This document shows, in pieces, positions 5,919 to 9,418 of a stretch of DNA of 9,418 bases. The stretch lies in assembly GCA_021812105.1 (NCBI GenBank), contig JAKAOQ010000021.1:1-9418 (forward strand), given 5' to 3'. Source of the DNA: Microcaldota archaeon. GTDB lineage: Archaea > Micrarchaeota > Micrarchaeia > Micrarchaeales > Micrarchaeaceae. The number at the start of each line of letters is the position of its first letter. The first letter of the stretch is position 1. Position numbers and translations under genes: made by a program. Under the pieces are notes generated by a model that did not search any database, was not told the DNA's origin, and worked only from the letters and a program-made list of their open reading frames with translations.

Positions 5919-7301
5919 ATGGGAGATATATACTATAAGACCGTAAATCAGGTTACCAACGTGCTCCTTTTCGTAGAAGGGATAAAAGACGCTTCTTACG
6001 GTGAACTCGCCGAGATAAAGCTAGAGGACGGCAGCGTTGTGACGGGCCAGGTCCTAGACACAAGAGAAAATCTGTCCATAGTCCAGTCTTTTGGTGAAAC
6101 GCGCGGAATGAATCTCGCCAATACGAGGGTGAAGTTCCTCGGCAGACCCGCAGAGATAAATCTTAGCACCGACATGCTCGGCAGGATATTCGACGGTATG
6201 GGCAGGCCGAGGGACGGGGGTCCCGTGATAAGGGGCGGAGAGTCTATGCCAATAACGGGCAGCGCGATAAACCCATACGCAAGGGAAGAACCCTCAGAAT
6301 TCATAGAGACCGGTATCTCGGCTATAGACGGCATGAATACCCTGGTGAGGGGCCAGAAGCTGCCTATTTTCTCCGGGTCCGGAATGCCGCACAACAGGAT
6401 AGCCGCACAGATAGCAAGGCAGGCCAAGATACTCAGCGGTGAAGGTTTCGGAGTTGTTTTCGGTGGAATTGGTATAAACAGCGAGGAAGCCAATTTCTTC
6501 AAGCGCGAGTTCGAGGAGACCGGCGCGCTAGAAAAGTCAACGCTCTTCCTAAATCTGTCTTCAGAACCTTCTATGGAGCGCATAATACTTCCCAGGCTTG
6601 CACTGACAACAGCCGAGTATCTTGCGTACAAGGAGGACATGCACGTGCTCGTCATACTTACCGACATGACGAATTATTGCGAAGCGTTGCGAGAAGTGTC
6701 CGCGGCGAGGGAAGAGGTGCCAGGCAGGCGCGGCTATCCCGGATACATGTACACAGACCTTTCAACCATATACGAGCGTGCAGGCAAGATACAAAACAGA
6801 AAGGGTTCCATAACACAGATACCCATACTGACCATGCCGGGAGACGATATAACGCATCCTATACCTGACCTTACAGGTTACATAACCGAAGGGCAGATAG
6901 TCCTGAGCAGGGACCTGCAGAGAAAGGGCGTCTACCCAAACATAGACGTGCTGCTCTCGCTTTCGAGACTCATGAACCAGGGCATAGGAAAATCAAGGAC
7001 GAGGGAGGACCACAGGAACGTCGCTGATCAGCTCTACTCCGCCTACGCCAAGGGCAAGGAACTGAGAAGCCTGATAGAGATAGTTGGAGAGGAGGCGCTG
7101 AGCAGCAGCGACAGGCTATACCTGAAATTTGCCGATGATTTTGAGAATAAGTTTATCAAGCAGGGATACAACGAGGACAGGAGCATAGAGAAGACGCTAG
7201 GACTTGGTTGGGATCTCTTCTCGCAGCTGGATGTAAAGGAGATGAAAAGGATAAAGGACGAATTCATATCAAAGTACGGGAAGTGGAACAATGCAGAGTA
7301 A
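5919..7301 (+). CDS. atpB: A-type ATP synthase subunit B (regulatory / non-catalytic)
   Basis: A 460-residue protein, normal for subunit B, which alternates with A in the head and completes the catalytic interfaces. The P-loop region is replaced by FSGSGMPHNRIAAQIARQA (151-169), the typical degenerate loop of B, so it is non-catalytic. Other family landmarks are GRIFDGMGRPRDGGP (88-102), VLVILTDMTNYCEALREVSAAREEVPGRRGYPGYMYTDLSTIYERAG (243-289 in separate conserved blocks) and TMPGDDITHPIPDLTGYITEGQI (305-327). Arg350 in SLSRL (347-351) matches the arginine finger that reaches into the A-subunit active site. The ATG lies four bases after the atpA stop, with GTGATG just upstream as a possible SD. 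The last 11 bases overlap atpD. No intein or truncation is seen. Confidence 0.97.
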   Translation: MGDIYYKTVNQVTNVLLFVEGIKDASYGELAEIKLEDGSVVTGQVLDTRENLSIVQSFGETRGMNLANTRVKFLGRPAEINLSTDMLGRIFDGMGRPRDGGPVIRGGESMPITGSAINPYAREEPSEFIETGISAIDGMNTLVRGQKLPIFSGSGMPHNRIAAQIARQAKILSGEGFGVVFGGIGINSEEANFFKREFEETGALEKSTLFLNLSSEPSMERIILPRLALTTAEYLAYKEDMHVLVILTDMTNYCEALREVSAAREEVPGRRGYPGYMYTDLSTIYERAGKIQNRKGSITQIPILTMPGDDITHPIPDLTGYITEGQIVLSRDLQRKGVYPNIDVLLSLSRLMNQGIGKSRTREDHRNVADQLYSAYAKGKELRSLIEIVGEEALSSSDRLYLKFADDFENKFIKQGYNEDRSIEKTLGLGWDLFSQLDVKEMKRIKDEFISKYGKWNNAE

Positions 7302-7908
7302 CGTGAAGACCACGAGGCTTGAGCTTATCAGGACGAAGCGCAGGATAGTCACGGCTCAGAAAGGGCTGTCGCTGCTCAAGATGAAGAGAAGCAGCCTCGT
7401 GCTAGAGTTCTTCAACCTCGCGAGACAGATACAGAAGCTGCGCGGAAATCTTCCAGGTACGGTGGTGAAGGCGAGGGAGAGCATAAGGATGGCGGACATA
7501 GTCGCCGGTAGGATAAATCTTGAGAGGGTCGCGGCGGAACAGAGCAGCGCGATGGCGAGCATCGAAGCCAAGAACGTAATGGGCGTAAAGATACCAGACA
7601 TAAGCATAGAGCACTCGGCCAAAATGTCGCTCGGGTACGAGCTCGTCAGCGTACCCAGCTCCATAGAGGACGCAAAGGTCAACTACGCAGCACTCTTCCA
7701 GATGCTGATAGAGATAGCCGAGAAGGAGAACGCGCTCAGGAAGTTGCTTCACGAGATCGAGAAGCTCAACAGGCGCTCCAACGCCATAGAAAACATCGCC
7801 ATTCCAGGCATGAATTGGAAGGCCAAATACATAAAGCAGAGACTCGAGGACATGGAGCGGGACAGCGTAGTCTCGCTGAAATTCATAAAAGGTAAGATAA
7901 GTGGCTAG
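7291..7908 (+). CDS. atpD: A-type ATP synthase subunit D (central shaft)
   Basis: A 205-residue protein. Subunit D is the central rotor shaft that turns inside A3B3 and is partnered by F. The N-terminal helix carries the family signature TRLELIRTKRRIVTAQKG (about residues 8-25), followed by LLKMKRSSLVLEFF. The C-terminal helix holds RRSNAIENI and KYIKQRLEDMERDSVVSLKFIK, close to the usual 'RRVNALExxxIP' and 'YIxxxLEExERExxxxLKxIK' segments. The two long helices form the antiparallel coiled coil of the shaft. Its start lies inside the end of atpB with an 11-base overlap, and its stop lies inside the next gene with an 8-base overlap, which indicates translational coupling on both sides. Confidence 0.95.
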   Translation: MQSNVKTTRLELIRTKRRIVTAQKGLSLLKMKRSSLVLEFFNLARQIQKLRGNLPGTVVKARESIRMADIVAGRINLERVAAEQSSAMASIEAKNVMGVKIPDISIEHSAKMSLGYELVSVPSSIEDAKVNYAALFQMLIEIAEKENALRKLLHEIEKLNRRSNAIENIAIPGMNWKAKYIKQRLEDMERDSVVSLKFIKGKISG

Positions 7909-8110
7909 TGAAAAAAGGGGCACAGGGCTGTCAGAAGTCATAATGCGCGACTACTACAAGAAATATTCATACATTTACAAAAACCCACGTGCACGACAGC
8001 CCGCGAACGCAGATACGGAGCGGTTCAAAAGGATACGGTTTATGTTCCTGGTTTTCAATCTTGCGGCGAGCCTCGCAGCAATAGCTATCATAGCGATGGT
8101 ATTTCTATGA
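7901..8110 (+). CDS. Small one-TM protein of unknown function in the ATPase operon
   Basis: I do not recognise this 69-residue protein. It begins with GTG at 7901, eight bases inside the end of atpD, with AGGT seven bases upstream. Its TGA overlaps the atpH ATG as ATGA. The alternative ATG at 7943 would remove 14 residues and loses the coupling. Residues 1-46 are polar, with a Tyr-rich stretch DYYKKYSYIYKNPRARQ (17-33) and a basic patch RFKRIRF (41-47). Residues 47-69 form one hydrophobic helix that ends at the C-terminus. By the positive-inside rule the N-terminal part faces the cytoplasm, giving a tail-anchored topology. Being nested between D and H suggests a role with the ATP synthase, perhaps in assembly or at the rotor/stator membrane interface. 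It sits just after D, where Methanosarcina operons have the small ahaG gene, but I cannot claim homology. Confidence 0.72.
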   Translation: MASEKRGTGLSEVIMRDYYKKYSYIYKNPRARQPANADTERFKRIRFMFLVFNLAASLAAIAIIAMVFL

Positions 8111-8466
8111 GCGACAAAAACGATCAGAATGAACGGATGGAGAATGATGACAGCGTGACGGTTCTGAAAAGCATAAGGGCAGCCGAGGACGCCGCCGAGG
8201 CCGAGATAGCATCGGCGAAAAAATCGGGCACCGCGAACATAGAGGCTGCAAGGTCAAAGGCGTCCGAGATAATCGAAAAGGCAAGAAAGTCGGCCGAAGA
8301 GCACTACCAGAAGAGCATAGAAGACGCAGAGAAGAAGGCCAACGTTAGTGCGGAAGAAGTAATAAACGAGATGAAAGAAAAGGCCAAAGCTATCAAAAGT
8401 GTAGATGCGGACATCGCGCTCTCAATATTCGAGGAGCTTGTCGAAAAGAATTACGGTGTGAAGTGA
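8107..8466 (+). CDS. atpH: A-type ATP synthase subunit H (peripheral stalk)
   Basis: A 119-residue, highly charged Ala/Glu/Lys-rich protein predicted to be almost wholly helical. Residues about 17-100 form a continuous coiled coil, including AAEDAAEAEIASAKKSG and EAARSKASEIIEKARKSAEE. This is the pattern of archaeal subunit H (AhaH, V-type G homologue), which pairs with E in the peripheral stalk. The C-terminal end DIALSIFEELVEKNYGVK would lie near the E head domain. The ATG at 8107 overlaps the previous stop as ATGA, and the stop overlaps the atpI ATG by one base. The first ~15 residues are Asp/Asn-rich and slightly longer than in many H subunits. Met11 (8137) is a possible alternative start, but the coupling favours 8107. 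Composition alone would be ambiguous; the position before atpI makes the call firm. Confidence 0.87.
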   Translation: MSDKNDQNERMENDDSVTVLKSIRAAEDAAEAEIASAKKSGTANIEAARSKASEIIEKARKSAEEHYQKSIEDAEKKANVSAEEVINEMKEKAKAIKSVDADIALSIFEELVEKNYGVK

Positions 8467-9418
8467 TGCTCAAGCCGGCCAGAATGTCAAAGATAAGACT
8501 AATAGTCCCAAAGGAGTTCTACAGCGACACGCTCACGGCGCTCCACGACCTTGGCATAATGCAGATAGAACAGCTGCCAGAGAGCGAGTCGAGCCTGCTC
8601 AACAAGGGGGATAGCGTTGCCTACAAGGAGATAGGCGATTTTGCACAGCGATTCCGCGGGCTCGAGAGCCTAATGATCCCACAGCATACCGACAAGAGGT
8701 ATGAGTTCAAGAGCATAGAGCACCTTTTGGAAAGAGCCAGGCTGGTACAGATAGACGACGCTGTTTCGGTTCTGAGCAAGAGAATAGAATCGGCCAGCGC
8801 CAGAATAGCAACGGCGCGTGAAACCGAATCGATAATTAAGCGTATGCCCGGCCAGATCCCCGACCTGAGGTATCTTTCCGGAAGCAGCATAACCTCGTTC
8901 CTAGTTTACGGACAGCAGCGTATCCAGTTGAAGGAATCGCTCAAAAAGGAACTTCCGCACTCTAACGTGATAGAGGGTGGCAACTCGCTTGTAGTATCTA
9001 TAGGAAAAAAGGATGAGGCGGGATTCGGCAAGCTCGCCGAAAAAATGAATATAAGCGTGGTGTCTATTCCAGAGATGCGTGGCGGCGTGGCCGAAGCTAC
9101 GGAAAGAGTCAGAGAAGAGATAGAGCTGCTCACAAAGGAAAAGTCTGAGGCGAGGGGAGAGCTAGAGAAGATATCTGAAAGGTATTATCCGATCGTAAGC
9201 GCGATAAGGGAGCAGCTCGACCTAGAGATGGAGAAGCAGGAGATTACCGCGAAGCTGGGTGTCGGTGTATCAATAATTGTCATCTACGGCTGGATGGAGA
9301 GCGCGAGGCAGGAGCAGCTTGAAAACACGATAAAAGGTGTAGCAGGCGACAAGTACATACTCGAAACAGTAAAGACAAGCGAGCTTCCGCCCACCCTGCT
9401 CAAGAACCCGATAAAGAC
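8466..9418 (+). CDS. atpI: A-type ATP synthase subunit I (membrane stator, V-type a homologue), N-terminal part
   Basis: The frame is open from the ATG at 8466 to the end of the window (317 complete codons), so the gene is cut at the window edge and is not broken. Subunits I are usually about 620-700 residues. Their N-terminal half is the cytoplasmic arm that binds the E/H stalks, and their C-terminal half is the eight-helix membrane domain with the ion half-channels. Only the arm is seen here. The start MLKPARMSKIRLIVPKEF and ALHDLGIMQIEQL (25-37) match the family opening 'xxPxxMxKVxIxxPKxxLxxVIxxLHxLGVxHI'. Two helical arms follow, about 85-126 and 208-263. GWMESARQEQL (275-285) matches the usual 'GWVPxxxxxxL' turn, and ELPPTLLKNP (306-315) is the well-conserved 'EPPTLLKNP' element just before the first membrane helix. 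The start overlaps the atpH stop by one base, with GGTG at 8455-8458. Confidence 0.93.
   Translation, partial: MLKPARMSKIRLIVPKEFYSDTLTALHDLGIMQIEQLPESESSLLNKGDSVAYKEIGDFAQRFRGLESLMIPQHTDKRYEFKSIEHLLERARLVQIDDAVSVLSKRIESASARIATARETESIIKRMPGQIPDLRYLSGSSITSFLVYGQQRIQLKESLKKELPHSNVIEGGNSLVVSIGKKDEAGFGKLAEKMNISVVSIPEMRGGVAEATERVREEIELLTKEKSEARGELEKISERYYPIVSAIREQLDLEMEKQEITAKLGVGVSIIVIYGWMESARQEQLENTIKGVAGDKYILETVKTSELPPTLLKNPIK

Noticed and set aside
5996..6667. 223-residue open frame on the minus strand inside atpB
   Set aside because: It is a shadow of conserved atpB coding sequence; the Ser/Leu/Pro-rich product resembles nothing and no promoter or SD is evident.
7402..7941. 179-residue open frame on the minus strand over atpD
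   Set aside because: It is complementary to strongly conserved subunit D codons and has no family resemblance or initiation signals of its own.
8466..9418. Subunit I as a truncated pseudogene
   Set aside because: The frame is open right up to the window edge with conserved motifs in the correct order, so the missing membrane domain is simply outside the window.

Overview
This window is archaeal. It holds an almost complete A-type (archaeal/vacuolar-like) ATP synthase operon, all on the + strand. The organism is inferred from A-type rather than F-type ATPase subunits, a BRE/TATA promoter with a T-rich terminator just upstream, heavy use of AGG/AGA/ATA codons, and tightly coupled ATGA-style gene overlaps. 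The subunit sequences look to me most like those of Thermoplasmata or ARMAN/Micrarchaeota-type archaea. That is an impression by eye and not a firm placement.

Layout: positions 1-170 are the last codons of an RtcB RNA ligase gene. Positions 204-452 encode a small CDGSH-type [2Fe-2S] protein. A T-rich terminator tract (about 455-489) and a BRE/TATA promoter (about 494-511) separate these from the ATPase operon. The operon reads atpK (564-788), atpE (806-1384), atpC (1377-2438), atpF (2435-2764), atpA (2783-5914), atpB (5919-7301), atpD (7291-7908), an unrecognised 69-residue one-TM protein (7901-8110), atpH (8107-8466) and atpI (8466 to beyond the window end). All nine standard subunits (A, B, C, D, E, F, H, I, K) are represented. 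Most genes overlap by 1-11 bases or lie within 20 bases, so this is probably one transcription unit with translational coupling.

The most striking element is a 458-residue intein (3497-4870) inside atpA. It sits exactly between the Lys and Thr of the catalytic Walker A P-loop (GPFGSGK / T). It has complete N- and C-terminal splicing blocks and a two-motif LAGLIDADG homing endonuclease with both catalytic acids present. It is visibly more AT-rich than the host gene, which suggests recent horizontal arrival. Removing it gives a 585-residue A subunit of normal length. The unspliced protein cannot have an intact P-loop, so ATP synthase assembly depends on protein splicing.

How the genes work together: A and B form the catalytic hexamer, with D and F as the central shaft and C as the cap joining the shaft to the ring of K subunits. 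E and H form the peripheral stalks, and I is the membrane stator that carries the ion half-channels. The unknown one-TM protein lies between D and H. It is translationally coupled on both sides, which makes it a candidate accessory or assembly factor of the same complex. No RNA genes, CRISPR arrays or insertion sequences were seen, and no gene-free stretch exceeds 300 bases.
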